From positions 1-64,000 of the forward strand of contig CAIRSR010000175.1 in assembly GCA_903881315.1 (NCBI GenBank): a stretch of DNA of 64,000 nt. Direction: 5' to 3'. Origin of the DNA: an uncultured Thiotrichales bacterium (GTDB lineage: Bacteria; Pseudomonadota; Gammaproteobacteria; CAIRSR01). The position numbers and the translations under genes are program-made. Under the pieces are notes generated by a model. The model saw only the letters and a program-made list of their open reading frames with translations, made no database searches and had not been told where the DNA came from. The stretch's first letter is position 1. Each line of letters opens with the position of its first letter. Positions 28,044 to 36,539 of the stretch are shown here, piece after piece.

Positions 28044-29294
28044 ATGAACAAATCCCTTGCCTTTCCTCGCTACGGCGACAAACTGAACTCGGATTTCTTC
28101 GAGACCTTCCTCGTGCGCCTCTTGGAGGAGCGCGACCGTTCAGGGCTTACCGAGATGATACGGCGCATTGATGCGCTGATGATCACCGTAGAGCCGGGTC
28201 ACTCGATTGCCTATGTCGGTGAGCTATGCCTCATGACCCCGTACCATTATTTGGTAACGCTTGAGTCGGAGCAACATTACACCCACATCCTGCGCATCGA
28301 TAACAATTCACCTGACCTGCTCATCCGGGAAGTAAAGGATCGCAACACCCGTGGTATTTTCCGAAGCCTCAACGAGGTCTATCCGATTGGCGCACAGAAA
28401 CCCAACTCTCGCTATATGGGTGAGATCTTTAGCGTTACCAATCTGCATGAGGTAGTAACCCTACAAAAGGGGCGCGATGTGCGCTTCTTTGATCAGGATC
28501 AGGTTCGTGCATTGGAATTGCCGAGCAATGTTGCTTTCGTCAAACCGAGCCCATACACCCATAATATCGTCGGCTATTGGGAGAGACCCGCAGATGACAT
28601 TCGGGTGTATGGGTTGGGCGGGTCGACCATTCGTAGCGATGTGCAAGCCGCCTACGAGGCAGCCAAGATAACCCAAGAGAAGTTTGGCCTGGATAGGCTG
28701 TTATTACCCTTTGATCACCTAGCCACCAGGATCTATAGCCAGAATCGGGAAGTGGCTATCTTAGAATACATAACCCTGAGCAGTTATTATTACTGGGGAT
28801 CCTACGATATCACCGATCAAGATTCCTCGACGAATGTTACCAAAAGCGTACATTACGCCAACGAACTAGAAAGCCCAGCCAAGGTATTTACAGCCGCCAA
28901 TCATCCCTACTTTGTCAACCATTTGCTACGCTTGCCCTCCCCCACCGAGTCCTTTGTGCGCAATTATGGCCCACGTTTACATCACTTAGCGGTTGCTGTG
29001 AACGACGGTCATATTGCTGACCAGGCAAATATCGATTACGTTGTGAGCGTTTTGCGCGGTTGTGGTCAGGATTTCTTATTGGACGTAATTGGTAGCGAAG
29101 AAGAAGGTCTAAAGCAGATCTTCTCGAGCGCCTCCGAACACTCTAGCCTGATCATTGAGTATGTGCAGCGCTTTGGTGATTTCCAGGGATTCTTCACCAA
29201 GGGCAATGTTGCGCATCTCACCCAGGCCGCCAGCGTTGAAGAAGGGTTACGCACGATGGACGAGGCCGCACGTAAAGTCAACGTCACGGCATAA
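28044..29294 (+). CDS. HPPD-like VOC-superfamily dioxygenase
   Basis: 416 residues. The C-terminal half follows the pattern of 4-hydroxyphenylpyruvate dioxygenase: His225 in 'LPFDHLATRIYS', His313/314 in 'RLHHLAVAVNDGHI' and Glu372 in 'SLIIEYVQRFGDFQGFFTKGN'. These match in order and setting the two His and one Glu that hold the iron of HPPD. The N-terminal 200 residues are unlike ordinary HPPD, so the substrate may differ. No other tyrosine-degradation gene is adjacent. The spacer to the 27.3 kb island is 64 bases, with an ATG start at 28044. Confidence 0.6.
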   Translation: MNKSLAFPRYGDKLNSDFFETFLVRLLEERDRSGLTEMIRRIDALMITVEPGHSIAYVGELCLMTPYHYLVTLESEQHYTHILRIDNNSPDLLIREVKDRNTRGIFRSLNEVYPIGAQKPNSRYMGEIFSVTNLHEVVTLQKGRDVRFFDQDQVRALELPSNVAFVKPSPYTHNIVGYWERPADDIRVYGLGGSTIRSDVQAAYEAAKITQEKFGLDRLLLPFDHLATRIYSQNREVAILEYITLSSYYYWGSYDITDQDSSTNVTKSVHYANELESPAKVFTAANHPYFVNHLLRLPSPTESFVRNYGPRLHHLAVAVNDGHIADQANIDYVVSVLRGCGQDFLLDVIGSEEEGLKQIFSSASEHSSLIIEYVQRFGDFQGFFTKGNVAHLTQAASVEEGLRTMDEAARKVNVTA

Positions 29295-29379
29295 TACGGA
29301 TGCGGTGTTATCGCAATAGGGTAAGATACGTGTGGTAAGATGCGCGTCTTGAAGGGGCATTTAACCATCCTGCGGTGGT

Positions 29380-30195
29380 GTGTGCCTTTGCCACGCAGGA
29401 ATACCTGTAAAATATTGCGAGCACAAACCTTTGGATCTCCGGCAGGGTTCCCCACAAATACGTCCGCGAACGGTAGCCATTGTCCAAGCGCGTCTTGCTT
29501 CGACGCGCCTTCCTGGCAAGGTGCTCCTGGATCTCTCGGGCGATACGCTACTTGCCCGCGTACTACACCGTGTCCAACGTGCTAAGACCATCGACCAGGT
29601 GGTGGTCGCAACCACCATAGCCGCCCATGATGACCCTATCGCGTTGGAATGCGCCCGACTCGGGGTTTCTTGTCTGCGGGGCGACGAAGCAGACGTTCTC
29701 GGTCGTTATCGCGAGGTTGCGGCGGCGACCAATGCGGTGGTGGTGGTACGCATCACTGCCGATTGCCCGCTCATCGACCCCAGCGTAATAGACAGCGTGG
29801 TGGAGGCGTTCCATCGTCACCCAGTCGATTATGCGAGTAACACCCAGCATCGTACCTGGCCCCGTGGGTTGGATGTCGAGGTCTTTAGTCGTGTCTCGCT
29901 AGAACGTGCCTGGCAGGAGGCTACCGAACCGTGGCAACGCTCGCACGTCACCCCATACTTCTACCAGCATCCCGAGCTGTTCCGGCTGCACTCGGTTGCG
30001 ATGCCGGTGGATCACAGTACGCTTCGCTGGACGGTGGATACTGCGGATGATCTGGCGCTGATCCGCATCATTTACCAGCATCTTGGCAACCGCGATGATT
30101 TCGATTGGCGCGAGGCGTTGGCAGTGGTCGAGCACGCCCCCGAGCTTGCCAGCTTTAATCAGCATGTGCCGCAGAAATTATTGGAAGAAGGATAG
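29380..30195 (+). CDS. SpsF-like cytidylyltransferase-family protein
   Basis: The core begins with 'VAIVQARLASTRLPGKVL', the nucleotide-binding signature of SpsF and acylneuraminate cytidylyltransferases, then 'VVVATTIAAHDDPIA', 'GDEADVLGRY', 'VVRITADCPLIDPSVID' and 'DYASNTQHRTWPRGLDVEVF'. SpsF-like enzymes activate sugars for surface glycans or flagellin glycosylation. The reading starts at a GTG (29380), about 30 residues before the core; a TTG near 29431 may be the real start. The end is 7 bases before the YhaO-like gene, but no other sugar gene is nearby. Confidence 0.8.
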   Translation: MCLCHAGIPVKYCEHKPLDLRQGSPQIRPRTVAIVQARLASTRLPGKVLLDLSGDTLLARVLHRVQRAKTIDQVVVATTIAAHDDPIALECARLGVSCLRGDEADVLGRYREVAAATNAVVVVRITADCPLIDPSVIDSVVEAFHRHPVDYASNTQHRTWPRGLDVEVFSRVSLERAWQEATEPWQRSHVTPYFYQHPELFRLHSVAMPVDHSTLRWTVDTADDLALIRIIYQHLGNRDDFDWREALAVVEHAPELASFNQHVPQKLLEEG

Positions 30196-30202
30196 GCAAT
30201 CC

Positions 30203-31471
30203 ATGCCCAAGCCTTCGATCAGATTTATCCACTGCGCTGATCTGCACCTCGATAGCCCAATGCGTGGGCTTGCGAACTACGCGGGTGCGCCAGTCGAGGA
30301 AATGCGCACAGCGACGCGACGTTCTTTCTCTAATGTTGTGGATCTTGCGCTGGAGCGCGAGGTCGATCTTATGCTTATCTCGGGAGATGTTTTCGACAAG
30401 GATTGGCCCGATTTCAATACGGGTCTATTCTTTGCGAACCAATTACGCCGCTTGGTGGATGCTGCCGTGCGTGTCTTTGTCGTCAGCGGTAATCATGATG
30501 CTGTAAATAAAATATCGAGAACCGTGCCTCTGCCAAAGAATGTAAAATGGTTTGAGGCGACGGAGGCTACTACTTTCGTTGATGAAACCCTCGGCGTTGC
30601 AATCCACGGCCAGAGCTTTGCGACAGACAAGATGAGTGATGACCTTGCGAGTCGCTATCCCGACGCCTATGCTGGTCTTCTGAACATTGGCCTGCTCCAC
30701 ACCTCTCTTACTGGGCGCGAGGGATTAGAGCATTACGCCCCGACCAGCGCCGATCGATTAACTGCCAAAGGCTACCAATATTGGGCGCTGGGTCACATCC
30801 ATAAACGTAGCATAATACGTGAAGAACCGTGGATCGTTTTTCCTGGAAATATCCAGGGGCGTCATGCCCGTGAACTCGGGCCGAAAGGATGCGTGGTCGT
30901 AGCAGGTGATGCGGAACGCGGCATCCTTTCGCCGCCTGAATTTGTCGCAACAGATGTTGCCCGTTGGGTTCACCTTACGATTGATGCGAATAACCTGACG
31001 CATTTGGATGATCTCGCGACCGCAGTGCAACGCGAGGTTCAGCAATCTGTACTTACAGCGGGAAATCGTCCACTTGCCGTGCGTCTCTCAGTCAATGGTC
31101 GCTCGCTGTTACACGGCGCACTGTCAAAGAATCCGGAACAATTTCGCACCAATGTGTGTGCGTGGCTAAACGAGGCATCGAGTGGAAATGCCTGGTTGGA
31201 AAAGATCAATTCCTCCCTGGCAGCCCCGATGGATCTAGAGGTTCTGGCAAAACGCGACGATCCCTTCGGCATTCTCCTCCGACGACTTAACGCGCTCGGC
31301 ACCAATCGCGAAGCCGTGGATCAGATCGCCGCGTCCGTTCTTTCTGAATTGGAACAAAAGATTCCTGTTGAATTGCGCGGTGAATTACTTGGGCGCGAGC
31401 TTGGCACAGAAGCGCTACGCTTAGCACGGGAACGTCTGTTGGCTTCACTCTCGATGGAGACGCCTCCATGA
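30203..31471 (+). CDS. YhaO-type DNA repair exonuclease (SbcD/Mre11-like)
   Basis: 422 residues from ATG 30203, with an AAGGAT ribosome site upstream. The calcineurin-type metallophosphoesterase motifs are complete: 'FIHCADLHLDSPM', 'LMLISGDVFDKDW', 'VVSGNHDAVNK', 'IGLLHTSLTG' and 'YWALGHIHKRSI'. The C-terminal 130 residues form a separate helical region. It should be the nuclease subunit that works with the SMC-like ATPase encoded next; the two genes overlap by four bases (ATGA). B. subtilis yhaO-yhaN has the same organisation. Confidence 0.88.
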   Translation: MPKPSIRFIHCADLHLDSPMRGLANYAGAPVEEMRTATRRSFSNVVDLALEREVDLMLISGDVFDKDWPDFNTGLFFANQLRRLVDAAVRVFVVSGNHDAVNKISRTVPLPKNVKWFEATEATTFVDETLGVAIHGQSFATDKMSDDLASRYPDAYAGLLNIGLLHTSLTGREGLEHYAPTSADRLTAKGYQYWALGHIHKRSIIREEPWIVFPGNIQGRHARELGPKGCVVVAGDAERGILSPPEFVATDVARWVHLTIDANNLTHLDDLATAVQREVQQSVLTAGNRPLAVRLSVNGRSLLHGALSKNPEQFRTNVCAWLNEASSGNAWLEKINSSLAAPMDLEVLAKRDDPFGILLRRLNALGTNREAVDQIAASVLSELEQKIPVELRGELLGRELGTEALRLARERLLASLSMETPP

Positions 31472-34400
31472 GAATTGTACAACTGGATCTCAAGGCCTTT
31501 GGTCATTTTACCAATCGACAAATCATTTTTAACAGCACCCCAGATTTTCATATTGTCTATGGCCCAAACGAGGCGGGCAAGACAACCATTTCTCGCGCCC
31601 TGCACGCAGCACTGTTCGGGATTGATGATAAAACAACCGACGACCATCTGCATTCTAAACAAAATTTGCGTGTTGGTGTTGTATTGACATCATTAACCGG
31701 AGAGCAATTGGCTGTTATGCGTATGGCTGTTATGCCTAAAAAGGTGCGCAAAAACAGTCTTGTCAAATACGACCCGTCGACTGGTGAGGAGAATGGCGAA
31801 ACGATTGCGGAAGAACTGCTCGCGATGTGGCTTGGCTCACTTACCAAAGAACTTTACACATCCATGTTTGGTCTCAATCACGAAAAATTGGTTGATGGTG
31901 GACAGGCATTAAGCGAGGGAAAGGGTGAGATTGGCCATAGTTTGTTTGAGGCAGGCGCGGGTCTCTCCACCATCCGTGGGCTACGCCTAAGCCTGGAAAA
32001 AGAGGCGGACAGCCTTTTCCGACCCCGGGCATCCTCATCGGAGATTCACAAGACTATCGAGCGCTATAACACGGAACGCAAAAAAGCCAAGGAGTCACAG
32101 GTAAAACCAGCGGAATGGCGCTCGCTGCAGCAATGCCAGACCGAGACGAAGGCGGCATACGATGAGGTGCGACGTCGTCAGGCCCTTCTCCAAGAACAGG
32201 CCCCACGACTTGAACGCTTGGCGGCGGTATTACCGGATGTTGCAACACACGCAATCACCAAGGATCGCCTTACCCTATTAGGGAAAGTGACTGAACTCGC
32301 AGAAGATGCGCCAACCGCACGCATGACTGCGAAGACACAATTGGAGCAAGCAGAGGTCAATCGTAGCGACGCCTTGACTGACATCGCACGACTACAAAAG
32401 GATCTAGAGGGTATTCCGCAACCATCGCAATCTTTCTTGGACGAAAATGGTTCCATTGAAGCGCTTTATCATTCTATTAACCCGTATAGAACGGCGCGGG
32501 ATGAGGTCTTGCGCGCCGATAGCAAGATCAAGGAAGCAACGATAACAATTAATACACTTCTCAATGCGATTGGTGCAGAACAATGGGATAACGCATCAAG
32601 GCAGGAGTTACCAACAGCCATCCCAAGCGCAACCTTGTGTGCCAGGATCCAAAGTTTAATAAGTTCTGAGGTAAAATTACGTGTTGAACTAGAATCTGCC
32701 TCTAACGAGGTGGCGTCGATCCAGCAAGAGTTGTCTAGTCTATCGTCTGAGATTGCTGCACTTCCGCCGCTGGTTGCCCCTGCGTCCGTCGTGGAGGTAT
32801 TGGAGATCTTCGATGCGGAAGGTAATCCTGAAGCGAAAGCAACCGATCTGGCCCAACAGATCGAGAAACAGGATGCGACCCTGCGGCGTGAAGCGGCTGA
32901 TCTGTCTCGGAAGGCCAGATTGGCGGAAGGCTCTGTGGCAACACTCGTCGCAATGGGAACTCCGCTGCCAGAGGAGATTAACCGCTTTCGCACCGAACGT
33001 GAAGAGTCAATCGCAAAAAATAAAACTCTCCACGATAAGATTAAGACCATAGAGAACGACCTTGTCCCCGTTGAAGGTGAATTAGAAGGGATAATGCAGA
33101 AGGGTAAGGTTCCTACTGCTGAACAACTCACAATGCAGCGGCATATTCGTGATCGGTTATGGAAGGAGTTTCGTGGCAAACTATTTCCTAGCGAACAGGA
33201 GTCTGTGGGGACTCTCCCAACGGCGGCTGAATACGAGGCGGCCGTCGGTAATGCAGACTCTTTTGCTGATGTTCGGTTTGCCGATGCCGCACGGGTTACG
33301 CAACACGCCGAATTGATCAAGCGCCGCTCGCAGATGAGTAAAGCGCTTGACTTAGAGCGCGGTCGTCTTGATGCAATGGAGAATGAACTCAAAGATTCTA
33401 AACGTCGCTGGCAGGGGTTGATCGATAAATATGGTCTGCCTCCGCTTGGCGTCCCAGAAATGATCGATTGGTTGAACCAGCGTACGATATTCTTGCAACA
33501 CCATCAGTCCTACCTAGACCTGAAAGACCAAGAGAAAATCTCAATAGAACTGGTCGAGAAAATGCGCTCCCGATTTTCTGGTGCGTTACATGACGCGGGT
33601 CTACCGCCCTGCGGGGAAACTGAGCCACTTTCGCGGGTAGTCGCTCGGGTAAGACCCATCGTTACCCAGGCAGGTAAAACAGCAACGAGAAAAGAGGTGC
33701 TTTCTAAGGATAAGAAAAAATACGAAGACCGACTCGCCCGAGCTACCACATTACACAATACTACGCAAAGCAAGCTCGCCGAGTGGAGGCTTCTCTGGGG
33801 TAAGGCAATGGGCGAGATTCGCCTAGCCGAGAACGCATTGGCAGAAGAAGCGACAGCAAGGCTGCGGGAGTTTGCTGAGCTTGAGAATGCGTTGAATATG
33901 CGGGATCAGGCATCTGTGGCGCTCAATGTGGCACAAGCCACCGTGGCCCGCACAGAGAGTGGGGTCACGCAGATCTGTGAGGCTGTTGGCCACGATCGCG
34001 CCAATAAAGCAACCGATGTAATTCTTGAGAATCTCTACGCCCGACTACTTGAGGAAAAAGAATCTTTGCAGCGCCGCAAAACGCTTCAGGATAAAATTGA
34101 GGAAATCGACAAGGCTAAGATTCGTGCAGAACAACAGATGCAGCGTGCCGAACAGGAATTGGCAAAGCTCATGACAGAGGCTGGATGCGCAACCCTGAAA
34201 GACCTAATCGAAGCAGAAAGGCGAAGCGCTGAATATCGCACATTGGCGCGTAAGCTTATTGACATAGAGGACAGGCTTGCGGAGGCATCCGCTCTCCCGC
34301 TAGAGGCATTGCTTGGGGAGGTAAATGGCCAAGACTTGGTGCAGGTCAGGGCCGAGCTGTCCCGAGTGAAAGGTGAATTAACAGATCTTGCTCCCGAGAT

Positions 34401-35004
34401 AGAAATGCGCCATGGTGAACTAAAAAGCGCCCAGATTGCGTTGGATAAAATAGACGGTGAGGCTGTCGCTGCCCTTGCGGAACAGCGATCCCTTGATGAG
34501 GTGGCGCACCTTTCTAATGTAATAGGCAATTACGTGTCAGCTCGGCTCGCCGCGAGTATCTTGTCAGAAGTTATTGAAGAATATCGACAGCGTTATCAAG
34601 GGCCACTGCTTGCGCGCGCCTCTGAACTGTTCGCGACTATCACCAATGGGCGATTCGTAAAAGTGGCACCGCATTACGATGAGGACAGAACAATCCTGGT
34701 TGGCGTTCGTCCAAACGGAAGGCGAGAACCTATCGATGCCTTGAGTACTGGCACTCGTGATCAGTTGTTCCTTGCGTTGCGGTTGGCGGCGATCGAAAGC
34801 CACGTTGTGAATCAAGCGCCCATGCCAGTTGTTGTAGATGATATCGTCATCAATTTTGATGATGCGTCGGCGAGCGCCACTTTCTCGGTTCTGGCAGAAT
34901 TGTCCAGAAAAACTCAGGTGCTGTTCTTTACGCATCATGAGCACCTAATCGATAGGGCAGCGAATGCCATTGGGAATAAGTCATTTGCTGCACACCAGTT
35001 ATAG
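31468..35004 (+). CDS. YhaN-type SMC-like ATPase (SbcC/Rad50-like)
   Basis: 1178 residues. The N-terminal ATPase half has Walker A 'VYGPNEAGKTTISRAL' at 32-41. Long coiled coils fill about 190-1050, broken near the middle by a hinge-like region without a CxxC zinc hook. The C-terminal half has the signature 'LSTGTRDQLFLALRLA' and Walker B 'PVVVDDIVINFDDA', then 'LFFTHHEHLIDRA'. Together with the YhaO-like nuclease it should bind and process DNA ends; the pair may serve repair or defence. Translationally coupled to the nuclease gene. Confidence 0.88.
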   Translation: MRIVQLDLKAFGHFTNRQIIFNSTPDFHIVYGPNEAGKTTISRALHAALFGIDDKTTDDHLHSKQNLRVGVVLTSLTGEQLAVMRMAVMPKKVRKNSLVKYDPSTGEENGETIAEELLAMWLGSLTKELYTSMFGLNHEKLVDGGQALSEGKGEIGHSLFEAGAGLSTIRGLRLSLEKEADSLFRPRASSSEIHKTIERYNTERKKAKESQVKPAEWRSLQQCQTETKAAYDEVRRRQALLQEQAPRLERLAAVLPDVATHAITKDRLTLLGKVTELAEDAPTARMTAKTQLEQAEVNRSDALTDIARLQKDLEGIPQPSQSFLDENGSIEALYHSINPYRTARDEVLRADSKIKEATITINTLLNAIGAEQWDNASRQELPTAIPSATLCARIQSLISSEVKLRVELESASNEVASIQQELSSLSSEIAALPPLVAPASVVEVLEIFDAEGNPEAKATDLAQQIEKQDATLRREAADLSRKARLAEGSVATLVAMGTPLPEEINRFRTEREESIAKNKTLHDKIKTIENDLVPVEGELEGIMQKGKVPTAEQLTMQRHIRDRLWKEFRGKLFPSEQESVGTLPTAAEYEAAVGNADSFADVRFADAARVTQHAELIKRRSQMSKALDLERGRLDAMENELKDSKRRWQGLIDKYGLPPLGVPEMIDWLNQRTIFLQHHQSYLDLKDQEKISIELVEKMRSRFSGALHDAGLPPCGETEPLSRVVARVRPIVTQAGKTATRKEVLSKDKKKYEDRLARATTLHNTTQSKLAEWRLLWGKAMGEIRLAENALAEEATARLREFAELENALNMRDQASVALNVAQATVARTESGVTQICEAVGHDRANKATDVILENLYARLLEEKESLQRRKTLQDKIEEIDKAKIRAEQQMQRAEQELAKLMTEAGCATLKDLIEAERRSAEYRTLARKLIDIEDRLAEASALPLEALLGEVNGQDLVQVRAELSRVKGELTDLAPEIEMRHGELKSAQIALDKIDGEAVAALAEQRSLDEVAHLSNVIGNYVSARLAASILSEVIEEYRQRYQGPLLARASELFATITNGRFVKVAPHYDEDRTILVGVRPNGRREPIDALSTGTRDQLFLALRLAAIESHVVNQAPMPVVVDDIVINFDDASASATFSVLAELSRKTQVLFFTHHEHLIDRAANAIGNKSFAAHQL

Positions 35005-35039
35005 CCTGTGTATAAGATTTACCCTAGAGGAATAGTGGC

Positions 35040-35336
35040 GTGGCAATCCGTGACATTGAGGTATTGGAGCATCTGCTGAGGCAGGGAGTGTCGCGTCGCA
35101 CTTTCTTACAGTACTGCACTACGCTTGCGGCGCTAATGGCCTTACCGCCCTCTGCAGGCCGTGTATTTGCTAAATCTCTTGCGAGTGCGTTACTGCCCTC
35201 TGTAATCTGGCTCTCCTTTCAAGGCTGTGCTGGATGTTGCGTGTCGATTACTCGCGCGCATCACCAAATGAATGTGCCCGTAGTGGGTTTAACCGAATTA
35301 ATCGCCGACCACTTGGCAGGAACGCATGTTGAGTGA
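35040..35336 (+). pseudogene. hupS: [NiFe]-hydrogenase small subunit, truncated remnant
   Basis: 98 residues. A twin-arginine signal, 'SRRTFLQYCTTLAALMAL' (R19-R20), leads into 'PSVIWLSFQGCAGCCVSITRAHH', the N-terminal Fe-S segment of hydrogenase small subunits (usually xQECTGCxE). The Glu before the first Cys is now Gly. The frame stops after 'LAGTHVE', where a normal protein continues for about 250 residues, so most of the subunit, including the remaining cluster ligands, is lost. GTG start with AGGA upstream still present. It must be non-functional as a hydrogenase. Confidence 0.78.
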
Positions 35337-35402
35337 AATGGCTTTATCGCAATTATTGCTTTCCCGATTTGTGTCGGGTTCATGTCCGTGCCCATGTCTA
35401 CT

Positions 35403-35852
35403 ATGAATGACAATCGATTCAGGGAAATCCTTTATGGCTTGGATCCAATCAAGCAACGTGGAGTGGCGGCGGCTTTTGCGGAAAACGTGTTGTTTTTGTG
35501 CTCCGCTTCTCGCCTAAGCGCTATTGTTTCTCTTGCAAAACGCCCTGACGTAACCGATCGGGAATTGGCTGTGGCGCATCAGGCGGCTAATGCGATTAAA
35601 ACAGAAAGGCTTTGCTCGTGTGGTAGTGAGGTTGATTGGGCAATACAGTCTCGATATTTTGTATACCGAGCAGCGCTTGATTGCGTGAAGCCCGCGAAAA
35701 ATGGGGTTAATTTGGCGTGGGATGCGGCCATGAATTCCCGTATCGCTCGCATATGTGACGGTATCGCCAAGGGCATTGGTTTTGCGAGACAGGAAGCGGA
35801 GGTCCAATACCGCATTCTATCTGATTTTATGAATAAGCAGGAGGGAGCATGA
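35403..35852 (+). CDS. Unknown helical protein inside the hydrogenase remnant
   Basis: 149 residues from the ATG at 35403 (35382 is also possible). It looks helical, with cysteines in 'TERLCSCGSEVDW' and at 'AALDCVKPAK'. I do not recognise it. It lies between the small- and large-subunit remnants and its stop overlaps the large-subunit start (ATGA) with a strong GAGGGAG site, which suggests the original operon held an accessory protein here. It has no visible disruption and may still be expressed. Confidence 0.5.
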   Translation: MNDNRFREILYGLDPIKQRGVAAAFAENVLFLCSASRLSAIVSLAKRPDVTDRELAVAHQAANAIKTERLCSCGSEVDWAIQSRYFVYRAALDCVKPAKNGVNLAWDAAMNSRIARICDGIAKGIGFARQEAEVQYRILSDFMNKQEGA

Positions 35853-36001
35853 CAGACAAACAGCGGATCGTTGTCGATTCAATTACGTGCATCTCTGATC
35901 ATTTGCGTATTGAGGCAGAAATAGAGGATACCGGAAGCGGTACATCGGGGCAGTTGGCAGCACCGTATCTGTTGAAGGTACAGTTGGGCTATTTTTTCTA
36001 A
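35849..36001 (+). pseudogene. hupL: [NiFe]-hydrogenase large subunit, N-terminal remnant
   Basis: 50 residues. 'RIVVDSITCISDHLRIEAEIED' broken into parts (RIVVDSITCI, then SDHLRIEAEIED) matches the N-terminus of large subunits, which read RIVVDPITRIEGH. The conserved Pro, Arg, Glu and Gly are changed to Ser, Cys, Ser and Asp. The frame then ends at TAA 35999; the remaining 500-odd residues, with the Ni-binding cysteines, are absent. It starts within the stop of the preceding gene. A decayed gene, not a functional peptide. Confidence 0.72.
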
Positions 36002-36048
36002 ACTGGCGTTGCTTGCCAAGGTAAGCTTGGTCGTAAGCGGGTTGTTTT

Positions 36049-36521
36049 TTGATCGGTACCACCCTGATTCCAGCGCAGGCCACGGTAATTGCTGGAGATC
36101 CTGCGCCCGCACTGGTCATCAAAGAGATTAACGGTTCCCGTTTCGATCCCTCTTTGTTACGCAGGCAGGTGTTGATTGTCAACTTTTGGGCGAGCTGGTG
36201 TCCTCCGTGTCGTAAGGAGCTATCCATACCCGATACTTTCTTTGCCGAGCGCACAACCAAGGCCTCGCTCTGATTGGCATAAGCCTGGATCGCAACCGTG
36301 AAATGGAGGCTGTCATCACGGCGGCACACTCAGTTTCGTACCCGATAGCACTGTATGTGGATACCGCAATCTCGACCTTCGATGAGCCGGAGTCTCTGCC
36401 GGTAACCTATACCATCGATCGAACCGGATTTGCGCGTGCCATCCTGTCTGAAGCAATTACCGAGGCCACGCGAGAGCGGTTCGTAACACCACTGCTGTCT
36501 ATTACAACCACAGGCCCTTAG
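36049..36521 (+). pseudogene. TlpA/ResA-like thioredoxin, frameshifted
   Basis: The first frame reads 'GDPAPALVIKEINGSRFDP', then 'VLIVNFWASWCPPCRKEL', a TlpA-type CPPC active site, and stops at TGA 36271. A one-base shift near 36245-36265 restores 'GLALIGISLDRNREMEAV' and the C-terminus up to 36521. A signal-peptide-like 'LALLAKVSLVVSGLFF' is in yet another frame just upstream, ending at a T6 run at 36045-36050, so a second shift is likely. TlpA-like genes accompany hydrogenase operons, where they handle cysteines. The gene is inactivated. Confidence 0.7.
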
Positions 36522-36539
36522 AATTAAGGAGATGTTCTC

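Noticed and set aside
32469-33392. Open frame of 307 codons opposite the YhaN-type gene
   Set aside because: Ser/Arg-rich antisense shadow; the real gene has complete ATPase motifs.
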